A stretch of DNA of 5,631 nt from CAYXPG01 sp964564845 (GTDB lineage: Bacteria > Planctomycetota > Phycisphaerae > Sedimentisphaerales > Anaerobacaceae). Where the stretch lies: positions 1 through 5,631 of the forward strand of contig CAZMCN010000127.1 of NCBI GenBank assembly GCA_964564845.1. Reading direction: 5' to 3'. The position numbers and the translations under genes are program-made. The notes under the pieces are model-generated. The model ran no database searches. It saw only the letters and a program-made list of their open reading frames with translations, and was not told where the DNA came from. Of the stretch, positions 5,625 through 5,631 are shown piece by piece (the stretch's first letter is position 1; every line of letters begins with the position of its first letter).

Positions 5625-5631
5625 CTGATAC

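Noticed and set aside
5599..5631. Promoter with TTGACG as -35 and TGATAC as -10
   Set aside because: The spacing of 21 bases is too long, and a promoter here would put boxA in the untranscribed spacer.
1..5631. CRISPR array, insertion sequence, tRNA, phage or toxin-antitoxin genes
   Set aside because: Looked for repeat-spacer patterns, terminal inverted repeats, transposase or integrase motifs and tRNA-like sequences; none seen. The genes are housekeeping in nature.

Overview
The window looks like ordinary chromosomal DNA from a Gram-negative bacterium, most plausibly a planctomycete of the Phycisphaerae type. The pointers are an Asp-Pro-Asn-rich loop and a Pro/Glu repeat linker in a lipoprotein, mid-range GC, and genes in short loosely related runs. 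This placement is an inference from sequence style; no rRNA or other marker gene is present to confirm it.

Layout from left to right: (1) the 3' end of nagB, glucosamine-6-phosphate deaminase, on the + strand, entering from outside the window; (2) a convergent minus-strand gene for a lipid-anchored, SurA/PrsA-like parvulin foldase with a five-unit 11-residue repeat linker; (3) a 398-bp intergenic region up to the preferred purF start, holding two divergent sigma70-type promoters, one firing left into the foldase gene and one firing right into purF, the latter followed by a roughly 87-nt leader with two predicted hairpins; (4) purF and purM, overlapping by 8 bp and almost certainly co-transcribed, encoding steps 1 and 5 of de novo purine (IMP) synthesis; (5) a perfect 11-bp GC-rich hairpin in the 36-bp gap after purM, followed at once by a polytopic membrane protein of unknown function; (6) a 95-bp tail with no gene that contains a 12-base match to the boxA antitermination element of ribosomal RNA operon leaders, suggesting that an rRNA operon or another Nus-controlled transcript starts just beyond the right edge.

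Functionally, purF-purM form a purine biosynthesis unit. NagB (amino-sugar recycling) and the foldase (envelope protein maturation) are unrelated neighbours. PurF is the class with a short propeptide and four cysteines matching the 4Fe-4S ligands of the Bacillus subtilis enzyme. I did not find a convincing new multi-gene system. The points most worth following are the boxA-like element, the hairpin that seems to bury the start region of the membrane protein, the structured purF leader, and the unassigned membrane protein itself.
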